Assembly: GCA_963565915.1 (NCBI GenBank)
Contig: OY751491.1
Coordinates: forward strand, 806,001 to 870,000
Reading direction: 5' to 3'
From: Entoloma clypeatum
Taxonomy: Eukaryota; Basidiomycota; Agaricomycetes; Agaricales; Entolomataceae
DNA length: 64,000 nt
Positions 11,464-20,971 of this stretch are shown here, one piece after another. The notes under the pieces were generated by a model. That model worked only from the letters and a program-made list of their open reading frames with translations, was not told the DNA's origin and made no database searches. Position numbers and translations under genes: made by a program. How positions within the stretch are numbered: position 1 is the stretch's first letter; every line of letters begins with the position of its first letter.

Positions 11464-11864
11464 TGTTATGCTTAACAAACCGTTCCAAGGTTCGGGCAGA
11501 GTATGCAGGAAGTGGAAAGGCGAAGAGCAATGTGATTGCTAAATCTAAGGAATCTACTACAGTACAAGAGGTTTATATAGGTACTGACTATAGGTGGTAG
11601 CGGATAAGTCAGTACTGTGGAAGGCAGTGCGCATGAGTCAGGCGACTGCGGAAGGCTATGTACAATGAGTAAGCTGACTGCGGAAAGCGAGTCAGCGCGG
11701 GAGTGAAGTATACTAAAGGGGATGACAAAGTAATGTAGTGAGTCAGACTGGGAATCAAAGGTTGCGAAAGTAGACATTAGACATAGTGAGTTCGTAAGAG
11801 GGCGCCGAGTCGGGCCGATAAGTAAAAGATATGATGTGGTCCTCATACCATAGAGTCCGTAACA
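11464..11864 (-). repeat. 5' LTR of gypsy A1
   Basis: 401 bp with TGTTA/TAACA ends. Homologous to the 368-bp LTR of A2 (63325-63692); the length difference lies in repeated CCGCAGT-type units of U3. A TATATAA promoter box precedes the self-priming RNA start. The 3' LTR would lie left of the window. Confidence 0.85.
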
Positions 11865-11879
11865 TTAGGTAGGTGAGGA

Positions 11880-12140
11880 GGCCATTAGTGGGGGCTGTTG
11901 GGCATGAGTGGAGGCAGTTGGGCATGAGGGGCAGCCGTTGGACATGAGTGGAGGCCGTTGGGCACAAGGGGCAGCTGTTGGGGATGAGGGGAGGCCATTA
12001 ATGATGAGGGGTGACCGTTGGGGATGACAGATGAGGCCGTTGCGCACGAGGGGTATGAGATGATGAGGGGCGACCGTTGGGGGGCCGTGGGCAGTGGAGG
12101 CTGTTGGGCATGGGGGGCAGGCGGTTGTTGAGGACAAGAG
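11880..12140. repeat. Minisatellite, first array
   Basis: Degenerate tandem units of about 20-24 bp around GGCCGTTGGGCATGAGGGG. The same unit recurs at 13295-13545 and, in the opposite orientation, at about 54100-54600 and 55150-55520. Open frames over it are repeat artefacts rich in Pro/Asn/Ser/Cys. Confidence 0.85.
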
Positions 12141-12403
12141 ATGGCCGTCATGTGACTATGCATCTGATCTGACATCCCAACTGACCAAAATTTACTTCAC
12201 AATATGTTCCGGGAGTAAACTCAAGTGCCAATAAAAATATGACCCACATTTTTTCTGCCAGTATGATCACCACGTAAATCAAAAATAACCTCATAGAATA
12301 CATGTCATGAATCTATTTTTAAATATGATCACTGTATTTGCATGATGCAAATGGAAAAATAAAACACTTACTTGTTTGCAATTTATTTTGCATATGCTCA
12401 TGG
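12141..12403. other. Unassigned A/T-rich spacer
   Basis: No convincing frame, RNA or repeat structure seen. 12895-13294, on the other side of the MITE, is similar and only shows scattered AGTCAGA-like words. Confidence 0.6.
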
Positions 12404-12411
12404 GATATACA

Positions 12412-12886
12412 TAGTGTTTTGAAGTCCAGTCTCAAAGACCTAGAACTGGACCAGAACCAGACTGGTAAAGACTGGTGAGAAACTGGACTGCAGTCTCAAG
12501 TTTCAGAATTTTGAGGATTGACCAGTCTCAGGTTCTTCAAATTTTGGAAAAAAAGAAGGCTGGTTCAACACCAGTCTTGATTTTAGACTCAAAAAATGTA
12601 AACTGGTCATAGGTTCACATGGGTTCTTATAGGTTCACATAGATTTTGTTCATTGAACTTCTATAAAATGTTTTGAAATGTGTTATAAATGATATTTTGA
12701 AACAGTTTTGATAAATTGGAAAATAACCAGTTTAAACCAGTTTGAACCAGTCCTGGTTTACTTCTTTGAGAAAGGAAAGACTGGTTCACCAGTCTTTGAC
12801 CAGTCCAGTCCTGGTTTCACTTTGTTGGAGAAACCACTCAACCAGTCTTGGTTCTAGGTTCTTGGGAACTGGACTACCAAACACTA
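12412..12886. mobile_element. hAT-type MITE, copy 1
   Basis: 475 bp with terminal inverted repeats beginning TAGTGTTTTGAAGTCCAGTC at this end, and an exact 8-bp target duplication GATATACA (12404-12411 and 12887-12894). The interior is noncoding and dense in ACCAGTC words. An 8-bp duplication with TAGTGTTTGAA-like ends points to the hAT superfamily; no transposase is present. Orientation is opposite to copies 2 and 3. Confidence 0.85.
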
Positions 12887-13294
12887 GATATACATAGAAG
12901 CCAATGCCTGTAGTGTGTACTGTATTATTTCAACCATAGGTTCACTGTGACTGGGTGTGATCTGTGACACTCACTAAAAAAGAAAGTCAGATCAGGTCAG
13001 AGGAAATGGTAATATATGACAAAAGGCCTTTTGTTTGACAACACATTCGACTGGCTAGTCAGAATTTAGTCAGACATATGGTCTGACTGTTTGTCGACTG
13101 TTGGATGGACTGACAATGTATGACTATACAGTCAAATGTCCAGTCAGAATCCAATCTCAGGCTCACAGGTTTTTTGTTTTGGCAAAAATATGAAAGAGTT
13201 TCAAATGACTATATTGTAAGCCTATGGGAACAATTTTTATTTATAAAATCAATATAGACCTATAATTATCTAGTTTAGGTTAGAATCAGGTACC

Positions 13295-13545
13295 AGGATG
13301 CCGTTGGGCATGAGAGGATGCCGTGGGGAATGAGAGGAGCCCATTGAGCACAAAGGGATGTTGTTGGGCATGAAGGAATGCTGTTGGGCATGCATTGGGA
13401 ATGAAGGAGGCCATTGGGTGCGATGGGAGGCCATTTGGAGCGAGAGGCAGCTGTTGGAAATGAGAGAGAGATGCTGTTGGGCATGAAGGAACACCATTGG
13501 GCATGTGTCAGGAACAAAGGAGGCCGTTGGCACAATGGGATGCTG
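13295..13545. repeat. Minisatellite, second array
   Basis: Same unit as 11880-12140 (GGCCATTGGGCATGAAGGA-like). The two arrays could be one locus split by the 1.1 kb between them, which includes MITE copy 1. Confidence 0.8.
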
Positions 13546-13554
13546 TTGCACATA

Positions 13555-13845
13555 CTCAACCTACATTGTATTGTAATTTATGGTCCAGTGAAGACATACA
13601 GTGTATGGTAAATTACAGAAGCAGCGAATTCGCTACAGCACCAGCAAATTCCAGCGACAATGACAATGTGGCCGGCAACAAACCCAATGCGGCCGGTGAC
13701 AACTTCAGTGCAGCCGGCGACAATGACAATGTGGCTGGCGACAAACTCAATGTGGCCAGTGAGACAACATCAAAATACCCTGTGACAATGTCACTGCAGA
13801 CGGCGACAAGGACGATGTGCCATGGCCAGTGACAACCAAGGCTCA
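13555..13845. repeat. CGGC-rich interspersed repeat, copy 1
   Basis: Begins CAACCTACATTGTATTGTAA, followed by GACATACAGTGTATGGTA and a run of degenerate units (GACAATGTGGCCGGC type). A second copy lies inverted at 40735-41204. Shared flank plus shared repeat suggests a noncoding mobile repeat; no terminal inverted repeats or duplication were found. Confidence 0.6.
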
Positions 13846-13910
13846 TTTTATTGTAGAGAAAAAGTGTAGACATCTGTATAGTATGATAGTGGGTACACCA
13901 CTATGTCATA

Positions 13911-15486
13911 TCACTCTGCACCCTCGCTCTCTGATGACCCAGTATCACTCAAACTGCCAGGGACATGCACATGAGTTAAATCTTCAGCAGTCCAAGGGCA
14001 GCATTGGAATTGAGCCCCAGGGGCATGGGCAAAGAGCCCTGGAAAACAAATGAGAGGGGGGGGTCCAGTTGGCTCACTATCAGAGACATTGGAGTCGACA
14101 CCTTCAAGTGCGCTGGTGACGTTGGTGGCAGTAGGTGCATTTGTGACGCCACTGCTGTTGCAATTGGTGTCAGGGTCGCCATCAGTTTTGCCATCACCGT
14201 GATTGTTGCCATCACTGTTGCCATTATGGGCGCTGTCAGTTTCGTTGCTGCCGTCGGCCTCGTTGTTGGCTTCATCGGAGTCCTCAAGAGCCGCCAGTGC
14301 ATTGTCAAATAGTGTTGATGGTGGGGGCATGCTCTGGTCATCCTCTATGTCACTCACCTCCTCCTCTAGGACATTCATAACAACGTCCAGAGTCTGATGA
14401 TAGATTGCAGCGGAAGGAGTGGCTGGGGAGTCAATGGCCAGCGAACACCGTGTCGGCGCAACAGGGTTTGGCGAAGGGTGGGACAGCGAAGACAGGGAAG
14501 ATAGCAAAGAGGGTGAAGTCGGCGACATCAGCGAAGGTTTAGACGGCGAAGGGTCGGCCAGCGAAAGGTGGGACGGTGAATCAGCGTCACTCATATCCTC
14601 CAGTGTCTGCATGGCAAGCTGGAGAGGAATACCGCCAGAGGTCGCCTGTTCATCACTGATTTCACCCATGATAATGTCGACGACCTCCTGGTAATCGGCA
14701 ACAGGCGATGTGGAGGTGGCCAGAGCTTGAGTTGCAGGTGATCTGGGGTTTGGAGTGAAAATTGGTGAGTCACACTCAGCATTGAGAGCGGTGAGGGAAG
14801 GGGCAGGAAGAAAAGCAGCGGCGAAGTGGTCACCTGCCCCATGTGGCAGGTTGTCCGCCGGCATGGCCATATGGGCTCAGCAAAGGGGATACTCTCTGAA
14901 ATGGTGCAGAATATTGAGGGTGCCAAGATTGGTGATGAGAGATGGCGAAGCAGCGGAATGGCAACCAATCATGTCCAAGAAGGGGGCATCTCCTGGGCCA
15001 TGAGAGTTGTTACTGGCAAAACTGCTGTCGGCAAGGGACTTGTCATATCCAGAATGTGGCAGCTGGTACTGGTTTTCTGCTGCTCTCACCAGCTTCCCAA
15101 TGTCATCAACTTCAAGATAAATGCCCCAGGTCCACTTGAGGGAGGAGTGCTGCTGGTATCGGTTGTGTTCAGCCACTGCAGTCTCCTGGATCATGGTGGC
15201 CAGATCCTGGAGGCTGACTTTCTTGATCTTGGGCCTACTTTTCCGTTGCGCTTGGGCGGCGGTTGACTTGCGCACCAGCTGTGACAACGAGGGTTGGGGA
15301 GTCGACGCTGGCAAAACGGCGTGTTTGCCGATGGTCGCCGATGGGTGAGATTCTGGTACTGCAATGTGTCCCCTCGTGGGCTCCAGGGATTCAAGGGTCA
15401 TGGCATGCTCATAGAGCATGTTGAAACCACTAGCACGACAGATGGCCAAGTGCAACACATTCACCAACACTGTTTCCTGGGCATGA
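13911..15486 (-). pseudogene. Unknown gene, 3' half (split by gypsy B)
   Basis: Minus-strand continuation of 29164-29641: with gypsy B and one CATGA removed, the frame runs through VANRLHAQETVLVNVL. This part carries a Lys/Arg-rich segment (RKSRPKIKKVSLQDLA), then after an in-frame TGA at 14877-14879 continues in the same frame as a Ser/Pro- and Asp-rich, probably disordered 319-residue tail. I do not recognise the family. The TGA (perhaps from TGG) and the retroelement make it a pseudogene. It lies immediately downstream of the KDZ remnant on the same strand, so it may be a passenger gene of that transposon. Confidence 0.55.
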
Positions 15487-16208
15487 TGTTATATCCGTCT
15501 CCGAATCTCCGATCCACTCCGATCGTCCTCCGACTTTCCGGACTTTCCGGACATCCGTTACCTCCACATCTCCGCACGTTGCCATCGTGCATTTCATATT
15601 CATAACTCCATGCCTTTATGCATTTCATATTCATATTCCCGTTTACTTATGCATCGCCTTTTCCGCATGGTCCGTTGACCGACATCTCCGATGTTCGTTA
15701 CAGTCGCTGGCAACTTACGCCACAACTCCGGACCTACTCCGACCATCTCCGTAAAGTAATCTCATTTAGATATTTAAGCTTGTACCATACCTGTAGTTCC
15801 TCAGTTCGAATATCAACAAAGTTCACTCCTCTACTCCCCGTTCATGCCAGAGATCCTCGCTGTGGTACAATACGCCGACGACATCCTCATCTACTGCTCT
15901 TCCTCCATCGTTACCCTTCGACGAGCTCAGTACTGTGTCCGAGTCACAACTCCGACGTCGTCCGACCATTTCCACGTCAACGTGTCTCTCACCGAGATCT
16001 TTCCGAGGACCTCCGCATCTCCGACCTCTCCTCCGACCTCCTGAAATTGGGACACCTTATCCAACAAACGGCAGCGCAACACATACGTTGAAGCCACGTC
16101 CCTCCTCTTCGTCGTTCCTCCGCATTCCCGGAGTTCCGCTCCGGCCTCAGTCCTTCGTCCGACCTCCAACGGACTCCGACGAAGCTCCGACTTTTCACCT
16201 ACTTAACA
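15487..16208 (+). repeat. 5' LTR of chromovirus B
   Basis: 722 bp, TGTTATAT...CTTAACA, same length as 28442-29163 with only a few mismatches. Extremely rich in TCCG: nine in the first 92 bp. Contains the core promoter and a short stretch reading VVQYADDILIYC. Apparent long frames inside are repeated in both LTRs and are not treated as genes. Confidence 0.95.
15771..15813 (+). promoter_or_regulatory. TATA box and self-priming RNA start of B
   Basis: TATTTAAG at 15771-15778; 32 bp downstream AGTTCGAATAT (15803-15813) is the exact complement of ATATTCGAACT at 16211-16221, two bases inside the LTR. In Tf1 the first 11 nt of the RNA fold onto such a site and prime reverse transcription, so the likely transcription start is 15803. 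Confidence 0.8.
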
Positions 16209-16210
16209 GT

Positions 16211-16221
16211 ATATTCGAACT
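16211..16221 (+). other. Self-primer binding site of B
   Basis: ATATTCGAACT, 11-nt perfect complement of the inferred RNA 5' end in the LTR. The corresponding site in C (32436-32446) differs by one base and its LTR partner differs by the compensating base. Confidence 0.8.
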
Positions 16222-16248
16222 CAAACCGTTTTTGGATTCCTGCTAGTC

Positions 16249-17406
16249 ATGGCACTCCGAAACACCAAGACAGCAAAAGCCGCAGAAGCTGGCACTTCTA
16301 GGCAACAGGTTCTACAAAATGTCGAACAACGTTTAACAGAACTATCCCCCGTAACTCCCACTACTCCGACACCTCCGGGTTTTCAGCCCATCACACCTCC
16401 GCATAATATTCCGATCCCCACTTCCCCCATAGAATCCGCACCCCCGTCTCCTCAGAATATTTTCGGCCCACAAGCCCTTGCAGATGCTTTCCTCTTAATG
16501 ACCAATGAACTCAAACGCAGCAAAGGTCACAAGCATCATAAAAAGGCTAAGGATCCGGACACCTTCGACGGTTCCGATCCCCGGAAACTGAACCAGTTCA
16601 TCCTCCAATGCACATTGTTCTTCCGCGACAACTCCGAGTATGACGATGACTCTGCCAAAATCACTCTCGCCATCTCTTTCCTCCGAGGCACAGCTCTCGA
16701 TTATTTCGAGCATTTCATCATCGAACCGGACCCGGATAACCCCCCGGACTGGTACGAAGATTGGTCCGCATTCCTCCGCACACTCCGCACGGAATTCGGG
16801 GTCATTGACCCCGTTGCGGATGCTGCCGACTCTCTGGACAATCTCAAAATGCGCGAAAATCAACATATTCTCAAGTATAATATCGAGTTCACACGCCTTG
16901 CTGCCAAAACGCACTGGGACAGCTCCGCCCTGCATCACCGGTACTACTCCGGGTTGGCGGAGCGGATTAAAGATGTCCTTGGGACTCAAGCAAAGCCAAG
17001 CACGTTACCAGCACTTAGGGAGCTAGCACAGACTATTGATGCTCGCCACTGGAAACGTCATCGCGAGAAGTCCTGCTCCGACAAGTCCGCATCCAAATCC
17101 GACAAATCCGAAGCTAAAACCCCCTCCGCAAACTCTGATAAAAACTCCAAAGCCAAACCACAGACACAGAACCAGGGCAAACAGTCAAAGCCTTCCTCCG
17201 CTCCCAAGTCCGACATCTCCGACAAACTCGGAAAAGACGGAAAGCTAACTCCGGAGGAACGCAAACGCTGTTTTGACAACAACCTCTGTATGTTTTGTGG
17301 CAAAGCTGGACACATCGCGAAAGATTGCCTGAAGTCTTCGTCCTCCGCCTCTAAGGCTAAGGCGCGCGCTGCCCAAGCCAAGACCACGGACGAAACAAAA
17401 AATTAG
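16249..17406 (+). CDS. gag: Chromovirus B Gag
   Basis: 385 residues from ATG 16249, 41 bp after the LTR. Central retrotransposon-gag domain (KDPDTFDGSDPRKLNQFI, FLRGTALDYFEHFI, YYSGLAERIKDVL), then a Lys/Ser-rich basic linker, then one CCHC knuckle CMFCGKAGHIAKDC and a basic Ala/Lys tail. Stop TAG at 17404-17406 directly follows the slippery site. 408-residue Gag of C (32480-33706) is a close relative. Confidence 0.93.
   Translation: MALRNTKTAKAAEAGTSRQQVLQNVEQRLTELSPVTPTTPTPPGFQPITPPHNIPIPTSPIESAPPSPQNIFGPQALADAFLLMTNELKRSKGHKHHKKAKDPDTFDGSDPRKLNQFILQCTLFFRDNSEYDDDSAKITLAISFLRGTALDYFEHFIIEPDPDNPPDWYEDWSAFLRTLRTEFGVIDPVADAADSLDNLKMRENQHILKYNIEFTRLAAKTHWDSSALHHRYYSGLAERIKDVLGTQAKPSTLPALRELAQTIDARHWKRHREKSCSDKSASKSDKSEAKTPSANSDKNSKAKPQTQNQGKQSKPSSAPKSDISDKLGKDGKLTPEERKRCFDNNLCMFCGKAGHIAKDCLKSSSSASKAKARAAQAKTTDETKN
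17397..17403 (+). promoter_or_regulatory. Probable -1 frameshift site of B
   Basis: AAAAAAT read as A AAA AAT in the gag frame, immediately before the TAG stop. Slipping back one base gives AAA AAA TTA GCG and enters the pol frame, which is open to the protease. C has A AAA AAA TAG at the same place. I did not assess a downstream stimulatory structure. Confidence 0.65.
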
Positions 17407-19769
17407 CGGGCAGTCCACAGGACTCTGTACGGCCTGAGGACTGCGTTGAACCCATCCGTACTACCGCTCTACTCAACGCTTCCGCTCTTTCCGATCCCAA
17501 TTCCCTCCGTGTCCGACTTACATCTCCGCTTATCTCCGATTCTTCTCCGATAGCCGCCCTTGTGGACTCCGGCTCTACTCATTGTTTTATTGACTCCCGT
17601 TATGCTTCATCCTATAAACTCCCTTTCACCTCCATACCTCCGATCGAACTTAAATTATTTGACGGAACGTCCAACTCCGTCATTACTCAGGCGGTTGATC
17701 TCCCTGTATACTTTTCCTCCGGTGAATATATGGCCATTACAGCCTACGTGACTCCGCTCGATTCCTCCTGTTCTATGGTTCTTGGATACAACTGGCTCAC
17801 CCGCTACAATCCTATGATTGACTGGGTATTGGGCAGTATTACTTTCCGTCCACAGCTCTTGAAGGAGTCTCCGACCTTGACGTCTTCTGCCAGGTCAGCT
17901 CCGCTACCTCCGCAGACCTCTCCCGATACTCCGACCTCCGACTCCGGCACACCCGCTGCTACTCCGGACGTTGTTCCGAATATTGCATTGATAAATGCAG
18001 CCGCATTTGTGCGCGCCTGCAAACTTCCGGGTGCCCAATCCTTCCGAATTCACCTCTCCGACCACACGATCTCCGCCCAATCCGTTTCTATGTCCGAGGA
18101 ACCTCCGGACCTCTCCCATATCCCAGAGGAATATCACGATTTTGCCGATGTTTTTAGCAAGACAAAAGCAGACACCCTCGCTCCGCATCGTCCGTATGAC
18201 CTCCGCATCGAGTTAGAAGACGGATCGACTCCCCCTATTGGCCCTATGTACTCCATTTCACAATCCGAACTATCTGCCCTGCGAAACTTCATAGACGAAC
18301 ATTTGGCCATTGGCTTCATTCGCCCCTCTCGCTCTCCGCATGGCGCTCCGGTCCTCTTTGTCCGAAAGAAGGACAGTTCCCTCCGCCTGTGCGTCGACTA
18401 TCGGGGCCTGAACAAAGTTACCAAGAAGGATCGATACCCTCTTCCGCTCATCTCCGACCTCCTTTCCACTGCCGGAAAAGCGCGTGTTTATACCACTCTC
18501 GATCTCCGGCATGCATATCATCTTGTCCGCATTGCCGACGGAGATGAATGGAAAACCGCTTTCCGCACTCGTTACGGATCGTTTGAATGGCTTGTTATGC
18601 CTTTTGGACTATCCAACGCCCCTGCTGCTTTTCAGCGATTTGTGAATGACATCTTCAGTGACCTCCTCGATGTTACAGTGGTGGTCTACCTTGACGACAT
18701 TCTCATTTACTCCGACGACCCCGCCAAGCACCCCGACGATGTCAAGGAAGTTCTCCGACGTCTCCGCAAGAACGGACTTTACGTCCGCTCCGACAAGTGC
18801 GAATTTTCTGTCGACACAGTCGAATATCTTGGTTTCATCCTTTCTCCCTCCGGTCTCCGCATGTCCGAAACCAAGGTGAAGACCATTCAAGAGTGGCCTG
18901 AACCTCGGAAAGTGAAGGACGTACAGTCTTTCCTAGGATTCGCAAATTTCTATCGACGTTTCATCCACGGTTATTCGGACATCGTTGTTCCGCTCACCCG
19001 ACTCACCCGGAAGGGTACTCCGTTCCGTTTCTCCGACTCCGCACGGAGTGCGTTCAACGAGTTGAAGCTCGCGTTTACCAAAGCACCGGTCCTCACTCAT
19101 TGGATTCCTGATCGACCTATTATCATCGAGACGGACGCCTCCGACTACGCACTTGGTGCTATTTTGTCCATCCGGACCTCCGACGAGGAGATACACCCAG
19201 TAGCGTTCCACTCCCGCACCTTCACCGCCCCGGAACTCAACTACGACACGCACGACAAGGAGTTACTTGCTATCCATGAAGCATTCAAGGTATGGCGACA
19301 TTACCTTGAAGGCTCCGCTGCTCCGATCGATGTTGTCACGGACCACAAGAACCTGGAGTATTTCGCCACTACAAAGGTTCTCACCCGCCGACAGGCCCGG
19401 TGGTCCGAGTTCCTCTCTCAGTTCAATCTCTTGATTCGCTTCCGCCCCGGACGTCTCGGTACCAAGCCGGACTCTTTGACTAGACGATGGGACGTCTATC
19501 CCAAAGAGGGGAATAGTGACTATGCATTGGTAAACCCAAGCAACTTCCGACCAGTCTTTTCCCAAGAACAGCTGTCCGCATCTCTCCGAGCTACGGAGTT
19601 GTTCACCCCTGTTCTCCGCGCCACAGTCATAATGGACATTGAACAGTTGCACTCCGACATCCTCCGTTCACTCCCATCCGACCCAATCTATGCCGACCAT
19701 CTCAAGGAGCCCAAACCGCACTGGTCCGTAGACTCCGACGGTTTCCTCCGTCATAGTGGTCGCATTTAT
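17403..19769 (+). pseudogene. pol: Chromovirus B Pol, part 1: protease, RT, RNase H
   Basis: Open in the -1 frame from the slip site. Protease ALVDSGSTHCFID near 17562; HDFADVFSKTKADTLAPHRP before RT; RT palm VVYLDDILIYSDD; VQSFLGFANFYRRFIHGYSD; RNase H with IETDASDYALGAI, THDKELLAIHEAF and VTDHKNLEYFATT. The frame then enters the integrase linker (HSGRIY) and is cut by copia E2 at 19770. No stop of its own was found in this part. Continued at 25996-27332. Confidence 0.93.
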
Positions 19770-20080
19770 TGTTGAAGTTCCACCTGGGCGCTAGCCACAG
19801 GTGTACTGAGCAACACGGCTACAGTGGAAGTACTCTACGATACCGCTATAGTCACTTACATGGTTTGGAGGGGGGTAAGGCTGGTGAGAGCGGTTGAGGC
19901 TGGTGAGAGCGATGGAACTGGTTAAGAGTCAAGAGACAACTTGTTGATATTGACAGTTTCCTGGTCTTATATACCGTACTACTGTTTGTACCAACCAAAC
20001 AAGTATGTAATGAAGATATGTAAAGGTCACGTGATGTAATCTAATCTAATCTAATCTACGTGATGGGAAAAGTTTCAACA
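19770..20080 (-). repeat. 3' LTR of copia E2
   Basis: 311 bp. Differs from its partner at 25685-25995 at three sites seen; at all three it has the bases of the E1 LTRs. At a fourth site, near the outer U5 end (GTGGC), it matches its own partner and not E1. It is thus a mosaic of E2-type outer sequence and E1-type inner sequence. Confidence 0.9.
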
Positions 20081-20971
20081 GAGCGGACCACAGAGACGGA
20101 TCACAGGACAACGAAAACATCATCCTTCTTCGACCAGAATTGTTTGCAGTGCGAGCAATGTGGGGGGTAACTGTTCAAGGGGAAGAACACAACGTCCTCT
20201 GCCAGGTCTGACAGGGAATCCGAGAGGGGTTACTGGAGGGTAGTGTGGCAGAGGTTGTCAAATCCCTTCCAACCGTCGGAGCGGGGTCCGTCCGTAGTGC
20301 AGAGTGGAGGCAAGCGGAAGGTTTGCTCTACTTCAGGGATCGTATCTATGTTCCCAACTGCATCATCGTATCCTCACACAACACCATGACACTCCGGTGG
20401 CCGGACATCCTGTATGGTGGAAAACCTTGGAACTGGTGTCGCGCAATTACTGGTGGCCACACATGTCTTGTTTAATAGGTCAATATTGCAAGACATGCGA
20501 CCCATGCCTCCGCACCAAGGTCCGACGCACTCCGCCCTCCAGAGAGCTCAATCCGCTACCGGTCCCCACGGAGCAATGGCAAGTAACCAGTGTTGACTTC
20601 ATTACTGAACTACCAGAAGCCCACGGCTACGACGCTATCATGGTTGTATTGGACTCAGTAGGGAAGCGGGGACACTTCATCCCGACGCACTCCGACATCT
20701 CCGCACTCGGGACTGCACGCTCCTATGTTCAAAATATCTGGAAACTCCACAGACTACCAGAGGCCATTGTCTCTGACCGAGGACCACAGTTTGTTGCCAA
20801 GTTCACGCGCGAACTATACAGGCTGCTTAACATTAAGGTTGCTGCCTCGACAGCCTACCATCCACAGTCGGATGGACAGACGGAGCGGGTCAATCAAGGA
20901 TTGGAACAATACCTTCACCTATTTGTCAATAAACGTCAAGACGATTGGGACGAATGGCTTCCAGTATCGCT
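20081..20971 (+). pseudogene. Gypsy A integrase fragment inside copia E2
   Basis: Plus-strand integrase from the linker after RNase H through the zinc finger (YCKTCDPC), catalytic core (SVDFITELPEAHGYDAI, VSDRGPQFVAKF, YHPQSDGQTERVNQ) to WDEWLPV. It carries the same frameshift and the same LTR junction as A1 at 1-660, and no polypurine tract lies next to the LTR. Ends within a 6-nt overlap (CCAGAC) with copia sequence at about 20972. Confidence 0.9.

Larger units (their letters stand above)
1..11864 (-). mobile_element. Ty3/gypsy retrotransposon A1, left end outside window
   Basis: Minus-strand LTR element. Its 5' LTR is at 11464-11864, followed leftward by a leader, a gag with two zinc knuckles, protease remnants, RT-RNase H, and integrase that runs off the left edge. 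Copia E1 (661-6446) interrupts it between RNase H and integrase with a 5-bp duplication; removing E1 and one CGCTC copy rejoins the pol frame. The order gag-PR-RT-RH-IN is that of Metaviridae. It is decayed (stops, frameshifts) and has two gag/protease blocks in series, so it may be a recombinant of two related elements. Confidence 0.85.

Noticed and set aside
11880..13545. Tandem arrays resembling a CRISPR
   Set aside because: Units are degenerate, directly adjacent without unique spacers, and the genome is eukaryotic; they are minisatellites.
15618..16091. Long frame inside LTR B (also 28573-29046)
   Set aside because: Present identically in both LTRs, made of TCCG-rich repeats, and crosses the promoter; treated as noncoding apart from the YADD note.
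19770..20080. Solo copia LTR inside gypsy B
   Set aside because: The TTTAT duplication pairs it with the LTR at 25685-25995, so it is the 3' LTR of E2 and not a solo LTR.
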